Source of the DNA: Symmachiella macrocystis
GTDB lineage: Bacteria > Planctomycetota > Planctomycetia > Planctomycetales > Planctomycetaceae
Direction: 5' to 3'
Assembly (NCBI RefSeq): GCF_007860075.1
Contig: NZ_SJPP01000002.1
Coordinates: 1,054,001 to 1,118,000 of the forward strand
Length of the DNA stretch: 64,000 bases
Shown piece after piece: positions 16,274-25,158 of the stretch. How positions within the stretch are numbered: position 1 is the first letter of the stretch; each line of letters starts with the position of its first letter. The position numbers and the translations under genes were made by a program. The notes beneath the pieces were generated by a model, which saw only the letters and a list, made by a program, of their open reading frames with translations, was not told the DNA's origin and ran no database searches.

Positions 16274-17019
16274 GTTGTAGCGTGTTCCGTCGTTGATAAC
16301 CCCAGCGGCGCAGGTCCGGCGGGACACCATTTGGAATGAAGAATGAGCTGGCTGGTGAGCCAGCCGACAGCGGCACCGATGAATGCGTCGCTGAGAAAGT
16401 GGGCGCAGCTTTGCACGCGATGCATACCACACATCACGGCCATGGCGATAAACAGCACGCGGCCGCGGGGATAAAACTGGCACAGCGCGATGGCAAAACC
16501 GACTCCGACAGCGGTGTGCGCTGAAGGAAAGCTTTGGAATTCGGACTTGGCCCCCATCTCGGGCAACCAGCCGTTGAAGGTCGCGGCAACGTTGGTGATG
16601 TTCAGATTGAAGCTCTGGGGTCGCGTGCGGCTGACGAGCAATTTGACGACATCGGCCGCCAATCCCGAACAAAGCCCCGAGGCGATCAGCCAGGGCACGG
16701 CAAAGCGTCCGGCGGGATTCAGCAGGAACAAGCCGCAAACAATCAACAGTAATCCATACGCATCTCCAAACGGTTCAGCATTATCGAGGATATGCCGCAC
16801 AAAACCGGGATATTCGCGCGCGTAGCAGAACTTGGCCAACGGCATGTCTACGTAGAACGCGGCCGCTCCTGCCATCAGTAAGGTGGCCGGCACGAGGAAC
16901 CAACGCAGGAACTGCGCGGAACATAAGGGGGTGCCCCCCTGCTCTTTTGAGAGGGAGACCGGTGATGCTGATGCACCGGGAACCGGCCGCACGATGTCAC
17001 TTTCTACGGGCATACTCAT
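16270..17019 (-). CDS. PAP2-family lipid phosphatase
   Basis: The three PAP2 motifs are present: KLLVSRTRP (C1), SFPSAHT (C2; PSAH instead of PSGH), and HRVQSCAHFLSDAFIGAAVGW (C3, with the catalytic histidine and aspartate). There are five to six membrane helices. Such enzymes dephosphorylate undecaprenyl pyrophosphate, lipid A phosphates or phosphatidic acid at the outer face of the membrane. Coupling to the ArnT-like gene suggests a role in lipid-carrier recycling or lipid A phosphate remodelling. The start MSMPVES has a second ATG two codons later. The gene is divergent from the GT2 at 17204. Confidence 0.85.
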   Translation of the reverse strand: MSMPVESDIVRPVPGASASPVSLSKEQGGTPLCSAQFLRWFLVPATLLMAGAAAFYVDMPLAKFCYAREYPGFVRHILDNAEPFGDAYGLLLIVCGLFLLNPAGRFAVPWLIASGLCSGLAADVVKLLVSRTRPQSFNLNITNVAATFNGWLPEMGAKSEFQSFPSAHTAVGVGFAIALCQFYPRGRVLFIAMAVMCGMHRVQSCAHFLSDAFIGAAVGWLTSQLILHSKWCPAGPAPLGLSTTEHATT

Positions 17020-17203
17020 AGGATCATTGGCTCAGCAAGAGTCGGCAATATCGGTTTGGAGACGACCATATACACACTCTCTCCAAGAGCGACAACCGCA
17101 GTTCCCGGGTCGGTGAATTTCACCTTGACACGATCTTGAAACTCTGTTGGACTAGCCGCCTCAAAACGGTTGCGGAACGGATTCCCACAAGGCCGCGGAC
17201 GTC

Positions 17204-17986
17204 ATGCACGACTCATCACAAACCGCTGACATCAAACGCCCCTTCGCGCGGGCAACGCCGCTCGATGCGCAAGTCACCGTCTATTCGATTGTGATTCCCG
17301 CCTACAACGAAGCGGACAATATCGAGCCGCTTTACGCCGAAATCATCTCGGCGATGCAGGAGGTCGAGGGGACTTTTGAGATCGTGTTCGTCGACGACGG
17401 CAGCCGGGATTACACCGGTTCGGTTTTAGCGCGATTAACCGCCGCCGACCCGACGGTTCGCGTGGTGCGGCTGGAGACCAATTGCGGCAAGACCGCCGCG
17501 CTGCACGCTGGTTTTACGCTGTCCAACGGCAAGTGGGTCATCATGATGGATGCCGACCGCCAGAACGATCCGCGGGACATTCCCCGATTGGTTGATGCGG
17601 CCGCGACCGCCGACATGGTTTGCGGCCGCCGGATGCGACGCCGCGATACGCTCAGCAAGCGGTTTTCGTCACGACTCGCCAACGCCATTCGCCGCACGGT
17701 GCTGGGCGATACGCTGCGCGATGTGAATTGCGGATTCAAACTCTTTCGCCGCCGTTGCCTGAGGTCCGTCAAACTGTATCGCGGCATGCATCGTTTTTTG
17801 CCGGTTTTGTTTGCCATCGAAGGTTATCGCGTGGTGGAGGTCGACGTCACGGACCGCCCGCGCGTGGCGGGCAAAAGTAAGTACGGCTTTTTCAATCGTC
17901 TTATCGGCCCTTTTTTAGACATGTTGGCTGTACGATGGATGCGATCGGCTCGACTGAGTTACCACATCAAGAGTTGCGACGACTGA
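17204..17986 (+). CDS. Polyprenyl-phosphate glycosyltransferase (DPM1/GT2-like)
   Basis: Motifs of the DPM1-type GT2 family are clear: SIVIPAYNEADNIEPLY, EIVFVDDGSRDYT, CGKTAALHAGF, WVIMMDADRQNDPRDIP, DVNCGFKLFRR, and VDVTDRPRVAGKSKYG. There are no C-terminal membrane helices, as in short DPM1-like forms. The enzyme should load a sugar on polyprenyl phosphate for use by an ArnT-type transferase. The next gene, which overlaps this one by 52 bases, is such a transferase. It is divergent from the PAP2/ArnT pair across 184 bases. Confidence 0.85.
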   Translation: MHDSSQTADIKRPFARATPLDAQVTVYSIVIPAYNEADNIEPLYAEIISAMQEVEGTFEIVFVDDGSRDYTGSVLARLTAADPTVRVVRLETNCGKTAALHAGFTLSNGKWVIMMDADRQNDPRDIPRLVDAAATADMVCGRRMRRRDTLSKRFSSRLANAIRRTVLGDTLRDVNCGFKLFRRRCLRSVKLYRGMHRFLPVLFAIEGYRVVEVDVTDRPRVAGKSKYGFFNRLIGPFLDMLAVRWMRSARLSYHIKSCDD

Positions 17987-19551
17987 CGCATCCTTATTGG
18001 CTGGTGCTGTTATTCGCGGTTGCGGCGATGCTGCGCCTGTCCGCTCCCAATGATTTTTTCGAGGGCGACCAAAACAAGCAGGTCGGCTACGTGATGGACC
18101 TGTTGCATCACGGACATTGGGCGACCCAATTTGAGGTCAACGGCCTGATCGCCACCAAACCGCCGCTCTACAATTGGATGGCTGCTGGGTTGTGCCGAGC
18201 GGTGGGATCGACGGCCCCGTGGGTGATCAAATTGCCCTCGCTGTTGGCAGCCGGTTTGTTGCTGGTGTTGCTGTACCGATTGACCGCGCATTTTCTCGGG
18301 CAGCCAGCGGCGTTCTTCGCCTGCATGGCCTGCATTGCTTCGCATCATTTCACCAAACTGATGTGGTTCGCACGGACCGATATGCTGATGACGGCGACGG
18401 TCTATGCGGCGATTTATGTGTTGGTGGCCGTCAAGGACGTGTGGTGGAAATCGTCGGTGCTGGGGATCATTATGGCAGCCTCGGTCCTGGCCAAGGGACC
18501 GGTCGGACCGTGCTTGTTTGGGATTTTCCTAGTGCTCTGGGCGGTGCGTGAGGGCGAACGGCCGTCGGTGGCGAAGCTGCGTGTCGCACTGCCGGGCCTC
18601 ATCATTTTTTCCATTGCCACGGCGACTTGGCTGCTGATCGTGATGCGCCTGCCGGAGTTTCGGGAAACGGTGCTTAACAACGAATTGGCGCGGCGGTTAC
18701 CCGGTTCGTCGGTGAAAACACAGCCGTTTTATTATTACATCAGCCACCTCTTCACACGGATCGCCCCCTGGTCACTTATCGGGGTGTTGACAGCGATAGC
18801 CGCTTATCGTCGCCAAGAGAACTGGACGCAGATTCGCTTTTTGGTGATCTGGGCGGCAGCGTACTTTGTGTTCTTCAGCGCGATTCCCTCGAAGCGGCAT
18901 GACTTGTTGTTGCCGGTTTATCCGGTGATGTTCATGTTGGCCGGGTTGGCCCTGGAGCAAATGGCGGCGCTGCTCGCGCGACGCGAGAGGGCCTGGTTTC
19001 CACTGGCTGCCGGAGCGGTGTTGGCAATCGGGGGCTTGGTGGTCTCCTTCCGGGCGGATGGGAGACTGGCAATTGCGATTGCTTTAGCCACGATGGTGGC
19101 GGGCGGGCTGACGATTGCCGCCATCCGTTGGCGGCGCGATTTGGCGATGCCGGTCATGGCCTTGGCATTTCTCGGCGCGCATGGCTTGTACTACCACTAC
19201 GCGAATGTCGGACCGCGCGTGGATTACCAAGAATTTGCCAGCTTTGTGCAGGATGTGAAAACAGAGACCGACGGGCAACCGGTCTTGGTCTATCATTCGC
19301 ACCCGCTGATTTCCTACGAACTCGGCCTGCACGAAGAGTTCCCCGACCCCCGTGACCTGCTGGAGCGCCGCCCGCAATGGCTGATCGCCCCGGCGCCGGA
19401 GGTTCCCATCATCGAAAGCTGGACGCGGTGGAAATTGACTCCAGAGCGGAGCTTCAGCTTTCACGGCCTGCGCGAAATTGATGCGACGCTGTACCGGGTG
19501 GAATCGACGCCGCTGGTGACGGCTGTGCGTGAGGATGAACGGCATCATTAG
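17935..19551 (+). CDS. ArnT-like membrane glycosyltransferase, second copy
   Basis: The 538-residue polytopic protein has the family pattern: N-terminal membrane span, then APNDFFEGDQNKQVGYVMD (acidic loop 1), GLIATKPPLYNW, and RTDMLMTATVYAAIYVLVA. About ten further spans and a short periplasmic C-terminal domain follow. It partners the upstream GT2, which would make its lipid-linked sugar donor; the start lies 52 bases inside that gene, in another frame. A start nearer the membrane helix is not available as ATG. It is only distantly similar to the ArnT-like protein at 14441-16273. Confidence 0.8.
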   Translation: MDAIGSTELPHQELRRLTHPYWLVLLFAVAAMLRLSAPNDFFEGDQNKQVGYVMDLLHHGHWATQFEVNGLIATKPPLYNWMAAGLCRAVGSTAPWVIKLPSLLAAGLLLVLLYRLTAHFLGQPAAFFACMACIASHHFTKLMWFARTDMLMTATVYAAIYVLVAVKDVWWKSSVLGIIMAASVLAKGPVGPCLFGIFLVLWAVREGERPSVAKLRVALPGLIIFSIATATWLLIVMRLPEFRETVLNNELARRLPGSSVKTQPFYYYISHLFTRIAPWSLIGVLTAIAAYRRQENWTQIRFLVIWAAAYFVFFSAIPSKRHDLLLPVYPVMFMLAGLALEQMAALLARRERAWFPLAAGAVLAIGGLVVSFRADGRLAIAIALATMVAGGLTIAAIRWRRDLAMPVMALAFLGAHGLYYHYANVGPRVDYQEFASFVQDVKTETDGQPVLVYHSHPLISYELGLHEEFPDPRDLLERRPQWLIAPAPEVPIIESWTRWKLTPERSFSFHGLREIDATLYRVESTPLVTAVREDERHH

Positions 19552-19583
19552 CCACAGATTGAACACGGATCAAACACAGATTC
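19551..19583. repeat. GCCACAGATT-type dispersed repeat, single arm
   Basis: GCCACAGATTGAACACGGAT plus a CAAACACAGATT tail begins at the last base of the preceding stop codon. The same unit occurs at 55706-55735 and as a complete palindrome at 58303-58443. Confidence 0.6.
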
Positions 19584-19760
19584 GCTGTTGAACGAAGCGG
19601 CACGCTCAAGACAGCTATACAAGTTAAGTCCCGCCATCCGGGTCGTATTTCTTAGCCCCTCTTTGTCGCCGCGCTGATCAATTAGGACTTCTTGTCTTGC
19701 GATGGTATGATGTCGTTCTGCTTTTCACGTGGTCGATCAGGCGCTAGATGAGGGCGAGCT

Positions 19761-20861
19761 ATGAATCACGACAACGATGACTCTTCGCAGGCGGATGATG
19801 CGGAAAAACGCGCCAAGGCTGAGGGCGATACTCTTCCACCCGCAGCGCAGCCAAAAAGTGGTCCAGGTGCCGCTGGCGGCGACGATCAAACCGTTGTCAG
19901 TCCGCAGTTCGATGACCGATCCACAGGACTTCTTGTGTTCGGGATCCTGCAAATCATCATGGGCTGTTTTTCGGCGATGCTGGTTCCAATGATGTTGCTG
20001 TCGACCCTCGCCAGCCCAGCCTCCGGGGCCCCGACGACCGTTCGCATGATGCTACCCGCCATTGGCATGTACGGGATGGTGGCTGTGGTGCTCATTTGGT
20101 TGGGAGTGGGCTCAACTCTGGCCCGCCGCTGGGCCCGCGCTTTGACCTTGGTGCTGGCCTGGATGTGGTTGGCCATGGGACTCGTGTCTTTGATCATGAT
20201 GTGCTTTGTGATGCCCAACATGCTCAGCATATCTGCTCAGGACCAGAAGGTCCCCCCACAGGCGATGATCATTGCCCAAACGGTGATGATGGCTACGATG
20301 GGCTGTCTGTACATTATCTTGCCTGGGATCTTTATCATTTTCTATCAGAGCAAGCACGTGAAGGCGACGTGTGAGTTTAAGGATACCTATCCCCGCTGGA
20401 CCGACAAGTGTCCACTGCCAGTGCTGTCGCTGAGCTTGTTTTTAGCATTTGGGGCGCTCTCGATGCCTCTGTCGCTCAGCTATGGCAGCGTTCTCCCGGT
20501 CTTTGGATTCCTGTTGAAAGGTGTGCCGGGTACCTTGGTCTACTTAGCCTTAGCTCCGCTCTTGGCTTATCTGGCGTGGGCCACGTACAAAATGAAGATG
20601 TCGGCCTGGTGGACGACACTTGTCGTGTATTTGCTTTTCGGGCTGTCAGGGCTGGTCACGTTTTCACGCATCAGCATGATGGACTTCTACCGCGAAATGG
20701 ATATGCCGGAGGAACAACTGAAAATCATTGAACAATCGGGGATGTTCGAACACATGAATATTCCGTTGATGGCGGGCCTGGGTATGGGAGTGGTCGTGGC
20801 ATACATGCTGTGGGTGCGGCGGTATTTCGTCGCTGGTACAACTCCGCAGGAGGGTGCTTAG
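19761..20861 (+). CDS. Polytopic membrane protein, unknown function
   Basis: The first 50 residues are hydrophilic and rich in Asp, Ala and Pro. The remaining 315 hold about seven to eight hydrophobic spans, with an amphipathic segment (MDFYREMDMPEEQLKIIEQS) before the last span. I do not recognise a family. The arrangement recalls planctomycete membrane proteins with a disordered cytoplasmic N-terminus. No operon partner is seen. Methionine content is unusually high in the second and third spans. Confidence 0.6.
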   Translation: MNHDNDDSSQADDAEKRAKAEGDTLPPAAQPKSGPGAAGGDDQTVVSPQFDDRSTGLLVFGILQIIMGCFSAMLVPMMLLSTLASPASGAPTTVRMMLPAIGMYGMVAVVLIWLGVGSTLARRWARALTLVLAWMWLAMGLVSLIMMCFVMPNMLSISAQDQKVPPQAMIIAQTVMMATMGCLYIILPGIFIIFYQSKHVKATCEFKDTYPRWTDKCPLPVLSLSLFLAFGALSMPLSLSYGSVLPVFGFLLKGVPGTLVYLALAPLLAYLAWATYKMKMSAWWTTLVVYLLFGLSGLVTFSRISMMDFYREMDMPEEQLKIIEQSGMFEHMNIPLMAGLGMGVVVAYMLWVRRYFVAGTTPQEGA

Positions 20862-21145
20862 GCACGACTTCCTGGGGCATGGAGAAACTCGTGGTTCGCG
20901 GCCCATGCCCGCTCCCCAGCAGCCTGGCATTTCGTGCATGGCACTGCGGCAGGCAATCGCAGCACACGGGCAATTGGAGGCAATACCGGTCGGCGCATAA
21001 AAATAACCCGGCGAACAAACAGGCGCTCGCTCCAGCGATTAAACTGGACTGTTTGCTCTAGCCGGGTCAGTAGAATCATAGGCAGGCTAAATCAGAAAAC
21101 AAGATTTTTTCACGAAAAATTCACAGAAAATTAATAAAGCCTTGT

Positions 21146-21625
21146 TTAGGAATTCTCGCTGTTTGAGAAATTCGCCGCCATCCGTCTCCAACGTCGATGG
21201 CGGTGACGGTAAAAACAGCTTGCAAACAGCCAAACGCCCAACGTCAGCCAGCCTGCGCTGATATCGACCGTGTCTGAATAGATGCAGGTCGAATTTTGAT
21301 TAGCCTCCACACTAACGAATTGAATGCGGATCAGGTGGTCCCAACGGCGCACCAGCGCATCGTGTTCGCGAGTCTGGATTTCGCGGGCCGTGTCATCCAC
21401 CCGTTCAAAATACAATTCCCGCGTGCCTTGGGGCAAAAAACCAAACAGGAACGACCGGCAGCGGATGGTCATGCCTTGTTGCCAAGTATTAGGGAATTCC
21501 TCGCCGCGCAGCGGGCGCAGGTCCACCATGGGCTTCGAAACGGCGACTAGCATTGCGCTGGATTTGGCATGTTCCCAAGCGGTCTGGGGATCGCAGTCCA
21601 GTTGTGATTCGACGTGTACCCGCAT
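21146..21625 (-). CDS. SRPBCC-like protein with C-terminal hydrophobic segment
   Basis: The 159-residue product begins MRVHVESQLDCDPQTAWEHA, the helix-start pattern of START/SRPBCC lipid-binding folds, and continues with beta strands (REIQTREHDALVRRWDHLIRI). A hydrophobic stretch, SAGWLTLGVWLFASCFY, precedes a very basic RHRHRRWRR tail. The subfamily is unassigned. It lies three bases downstream of the thioesterase gene on the same strand, so the two are probably co-transcribed. Confidence 0.55.
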   Translation of the reverse strand: MRVHVESQLDCDPQTAWEHAKSSAMLVAVSKPMVDLRPLRGEEFPNTWQQGMTIRCRSFLFGFLPQGTRELYFERVDDTAREIQTREHDALVRRWDHLIRIQFVSVEANQNSTCIYSDTVDISAGWLTLGVWLFASCFYRHRHRRWRRMAANFSNSENS

Positions 21626-21628
21626 GGT

Positions 21629-22045
21629 TCACTCGGCCGTGACAATCTCGAACGAGTCGGTGACTTCGGCCGGGATGCGTGCCGGGGCTCCGGTTTTGAA
21701 ATTGATGAACGCCCAATTCGTGGTGGCCTCGACCAGTTTGACGTTGTCCTCTACACGTTCGATCACAAACCGTCGTTGAGATTGCACGCGCCGCATATCG
21801 GCGACCCAGGTGCGTACGATGATTTCCTCACCGGCGAACGCGGGTTGCAAGTAGTTGATCTCGTGACGCCGCACGACCCAGCCGGTCCCCAATTCCTGGT
21901 ACCGGTCGCCGGTCCAACCTTGGGCGGCGGAGTGGGCGACAGCGGCATCGATCATCCAATGCAGGTAGACCACATTGTTGGCGTGTCCCAATCCATCGAT
22001 TTCCGCATCGAGCACAGTGCGATGATGTTCATAAACGGCCGGCAT
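21629..22045 (-). CDS. Acyl-CoA thioesterase (4HBT/YbgC-like)
   Basis: The 138-residue hot-dog protein shows the 4HBT pattern: VLDAEIDGLGHANNVVYLHWMIDAA (with the H-N-V-Y active-site loop, where the usual Asp is a Gly-His), RRHEINYLQPAFAGEEIIVRTW, and a final beta strand TTNWAFINFKTGAPARIP. Enzymes of this type hydrolyse acyl-CoA thioesters. Co-transcription with the SRPBCC-like gene suggests lipid metabolism. The ATG start is at the expected place for the family. Confidence 0.8.
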   Translation of the reverse strand: MPAVYEHHRTVLDAEIDGLGHANNVVYLHWMIDAAVAHSAAQGWTGDRYQELGTGWVVRRHEINYLQPAFAGEEIIVRTWVADMRRVQSQRRFVIERVEDNVKLVEATTNWAFINFKTGAPARIPAEVTDSFEIVTAE

Positions 22046-22230
22046 ATTCGATCTCCGTATGCGACAACTGTCCGCCGGGCTTGGCTTTGACAGCGAATTC
22101 TCTCAGGCTGTAGACTTTAGGCTGTAGGCCGTAGACATGGCAAGGGGCGTTTGCCAGACTGGCCTGCGCGTTTTCCCACGCCTTTTCTCAAGCCTGTCGT
22201 CTCAAGCCTGTAGCCCCTGGGGAGGCCGCG

Positions 22231-23655
22231 ATGCTGAATCTGTTCCCGTCTGTTGGCAGTCCGCCGCGGATATCGCGGCGGGACCTATTGCGGATGGGGC
22301 CCCTGGCGTTGGCCGGGTTGAGTCTACCGAACTTGCTACAGGCCGAAGAGACGCCATCAGCCCATCCCCGTCAGGCAGCGACGGCCAAGAATTGTATCTA
22401 CATCTTTTTGTGCGGGGGCCCCTCGCAGATTGATCTGTGGGATCCCAAACCGGATGCTCCGTTAGAAATCCGCGGCGAGTATCAGCCGATCGATTCCAAC
22501 GTGCCGGGGATACAAATCGGCGACTTGTTGCCGCTGACTTCGCAGCGGGCCGACAAATTTGCGATTCTCCGCTCGCAGTACGCCTACTCCGCAGCGCATG
22601 GCGTGGCGATTATGGACTCGTTGTTGGGACAAAAGAACCCACGTCCCAACGAGACCTTCCCCACCCGCAGCGACCATCCGGGGTTTGGTGCAATCTTACA
22701 TAACCTGTTGGGAGGGTGCGGGGATTTGCCAGCGTGGGTCACGGTTCCGCGGCCGTTTACGACCGGCTCGGTATTTTTCAAAGGGCAAACCGGCGGATTT
22801 TTGGGCCCGGCGTTCGATCCGTTCATGCTCAACAAACCAAAGAAAGATTCGCTGTCGCACGAGTTGTTCCAGGTGGATGCGATTCAACCGATTGTCCCAG
22901 CGGGACGCATCGCTGGACGACAAAAGCTGCTTGAGCAAATTGAGGGAACGAAGGCCCTGCAACAACATTCGACCGAAGGTGCCGATCTGGATAAACACTA
23001 CCGCAACGCGTTTTCGTTACTGTCGGACAATGGAGCCAAACAGGCGTTTGACCTGTCTCTTGAATCGGCCGCGACGCGCGCACGTTACGGGCACAATGAA
23101 TACGGACAAAGTTTTCTGATGGCGCGACGGCTGGTCGAAGCGGGTGTGCGGATGGTGAATCTGTTTTGGACCTTCTTCGGACCGGATGGTTGTCAGTTCA
23201 ATTTGTGGGACAATCACGGCATCGACGGACCGGTCTGCGGGGGGCCGAATCGGGGCAATGCGATGTTGCGTCACGAATACTGTACGCCATCGTTCGACCG
23301 TTCGTTCACCGCTTTGCTGGACGACCTTGACGATCGCGGTCTGTTGGACGAAACGTTGGTGGTGGTGACGGGGGAATTTGGACGGACACCGAAGATCAAT
23401 AAGCTAGCCGGGCGGGATCATTGGGCCGGTTGCCAATCAACGGTCTTGGCCGGCGGCGGAGTGCGCGGCGGACAGGTATATGGGAGCACCGATGCACATG
23501 CCGGCTATGTGCAAGACCACCCGGTCAGCCCGGACGATCTGGGGGCGACAATTCACCACGCGTTCGGACTCTCACCGGACGAAGCGGTCTACAGCCAAGC
23601 GGGCCGCCCAACGCGCATTAGTGAAGGCCATCCGGTGGTGGAATTGTTTGGGTGA
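22231..23655 (+). CDS. DUF1501 family secreted protein with Tat-type leader
   Basis: The N-terminus has SRRDLLRMGPLALAGLSLPN, a twin-arginine signal, and the body carries DUF1501 hallmarks: NCIYIFLCGGPSQIDLWDPKP, SAAHGVAIMDSLLG, VNLFWTFFGPDGCQFNLWDNHG, and VVVTGEFGRTPKINKLAGRDHW. DUF1501 proteins resemble sulfatases/alkaline phosphatases and are very numerous in planctomycetes, usually next to a DUF1549/DUF1553 partner. None is next to this gene. The length (474 residues) is normal. The start is the ATG after GGGGAGGCCGCG. Confidence 0.9.
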   Translation: MLNLFPSVGSPPRISRRDLLRMGPLALAGLSLPNLLQAEETPSAHPRQAATAKNCIYIFLCGGPSQIDLWDPKPDAPLEIRGEYQPIDSNVPGIQIGDLLPLTSQRADKFAILRSQYAYSAAHGVAIMDSLLGQKNPRPNETFPTRSDHPGFGAILHNLLGGCGDLPAWVTVPRPFTTGSVFFKGQTGGFLGPAFDPFMLNKPKKDSLSHELFQVDAIQPIVPAGRIAGRQKLLEQIEGTKALQQHSTEGADLDKHYRNAFSLLSDNGAKQAFDLSLESAATRARYGHNEYGQSFLMARRLVEAGVRMVNLFWTFFGPDGCQFNLWDNHGIDGPVCGGPNRGNAMLRHEYCTPSFDRSFTALLDDLDDRGLLDETLVVVTGEFGRTPKINKLAGRDHWAGCQSTVLAGGGVRGGQVYGSTDAHAGYVQDHPVSPDDLGATIHHAFGLSPDEAVYSQAGRPTRISEGHPVVELFG

Positions 23656-23758
23656 TTTGCGTGTGAATGCTCTGTGCAGAGTGAATTATGCTGAGCGTTC
23701 TCGTTATTGATCATAGCTCCCCCATGGACCACCACCTCCTCGCGCATGGATTGGTCGC

Positions 23759-24331
23759 ATGCAAACTCCTAGTAACGCGCTCTTACAGGCAGTTCCTTTC
23801 CATCAACGGCGCGATGCGGCCATTGCAATGGTCGCTGTCAGCGGTCTGGCGTTGTTCCTTGTTGGCGTGTTCCTGCAAGTGGTAGCTTGGGAGTATCCGA
23901 CGCTGATTTACGCACGTTTCGGGGAAGTCGAAATTCCCTCGATCGCAGAGAGGTTCTTAGATATGTTTGGGCATCGCCCGCACGGGTATTTGGCAGCTGT
24001 AGTGTTTTGGTTTTGGTGGCCGATGGTCACCGTGCTCGGCTATTGTCATCTCCGCTATCCGCAGCCTGAAAAGTTTTCGCACGCCTTCCTCTACGGATTC
24101 GTTTTTTGTTGGTTGATGTTCGTCTTCGCGTTGTCGGTCATGCTCATGATTCTGAGTATGTCTTTCATCCTTCTGTTGGCCGACCTTGCCGAACCGCCGT
24201 GGTACATGAGCGCTATCGAACCAGTTTCCTGGGTAATTCCCGGTTGCGTCGGCGGATATTTGACTTACACGTACTGGAAATTCTTTTTACGCCAGCGCAT
24301 TTACAATACGCCGGATACCCAGGAAGTCTAA
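23759..24331 (+). CDS. Membrane protein, unknown function
   Basis: The 190-residue product has four hydrophobic spans with many aromatic residues, especially VVFWFWWPMVTVLGYCHL and GFVFCWLMFVFALSVMLM. No family is recognised. It lies 100 bases after the DUF1501 gene on the same strand but is not clearly linked to it. The start chosen is the first ATG, which lacks an obvious ribosome-binding site. Confidence 0.5.
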   Translation: MQTPSNALLQAVPFHQRRDAAIAMVAVSGLALFLVGVFLQVVAWEYPTLIYARFGEVEIPSIAERFLDMFGHRPHGYLAAVVFWFWWPMVTVLGYCHLRYPQPEKFSHAFLYGFVFCWLMFVFALSVMLMILSMSFILLLADLAEPPWYMSAIEPVSWVIPGCVGGYLTYTYWKFFLRQRIYNTPDTQEV

Positions 24332-24525
24332 TACCGGCCAGTGTTGGATCAGTTTAGCTGACAAGCACACGCAGCAACGTAAGCTGACCCGATCGAGGGC
24401 GATTTCTCTGCCCCCAGTCTCTCCGGGCGCAATTTGCCCCGTGAATCCCTCGCCGGAATCGCGTTGTATTCTCCAGGACGCAACGCTCGGATTGCGCCGG
24501 CCTCTTTTTAGATAAGGAGAAGACG

Positions 24526-25110
24526 ATGAAGCGACTCGCGTACGGTTTGACGGCAATCGCTGCGATGAGTGTGATAGTGACGTGGGCCACGTTACCGGCG
24601 AATGCGCAGTTCGGCGGAGGGGGCGCGGACGATTTACAAGGCAATCCAGCTCAGGGGGGGGTTGGTGGGGGTGGCTTATTCGGGGGAGGAGGATTTGGGG
24701 GAGCGCAAGGCCAAAATGGGGGGATGCTTGAGACGCTGGCGACAGCGGTGGTTGTTTCTGAAGATCAAGCACGCATTGCCGCTTACAGTTCCCAGCTTGG
24801 CCAATGGAGCATTCAACCGTTGGACGTTGAAAAGGGCGAGCAGGAACCGATCACTCCGGTTCTCGGCCTAAATCTAGTGGGTGTGGCCGTTGGCAAACGG
24901 GTTTATGCCTATAGCGCGGTGACCGGAAACTGGGATGAACTCAAAATCCCGGTCGGCGACGGAAAGAATCTGGCGGTCGGTATGGAATACATCAAGGTGG
25001 TCCATGGAGATTTCATTTCCATGTTCAGTGCCCAGTCCGGGAATTGGGCGACTCTAGACCGGAAGTTGGCGAAGACGGTAAAGTGGAACTCCGACAAGCC
25101 ACCACAATAA
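24526..25110 (+). CDS. Secreted glycine-rich N-terminal protein, unknown function
   Basis: A signal peptide (MKRLAYGLTAIAAMSVIVTW then ATLPANAQ) is followed by a glycine-rich stretch (GGGGADD...GGGLFGGGGFGG) and a globular part of about 140 residues. That part contains two short repeats of the type YSSQLGQWSIQPLDVEKGE and YSAVTGNWDELKIPVGDGK plus SAQSGNWATLDRKLAK, suggesting a small beta-propeller-like repeat (S.Q.G.W..L). AAGGAGAAGACG precedes the ATG. The downstream signal peptidase gene begins at or just after its stop. Confidence 0.6.
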   Translation: MKRLAYGLTAIAAMSVIVTWATLPANAQFGGGGADDLQGNPAQGGVGGGGLFGGGGFGGAQGQNGGMLETLATAVVVSEDQARIAAYSSQLGQWSIQPLDVEKGEQEPITPVLGLNLVGVAVGKRVYAYSAVTGNWDELKIPVGDGKNLAVGMEYIKVVHGDFISMFSAQSGNWATLDRKLAKTVKWNSDKPPQ

Positions 25111-25158
25111 ATGTGGTGGCGGAATTCGACGTGTTCACATGGAATCGAATTAGCGCTC

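Noticed and set aside
17117-17203. TTGACA-like box upstream of the GT2 gene as a promoter
   Set aside because: The matching -10 box (TGGACT) is too weak to support a call.
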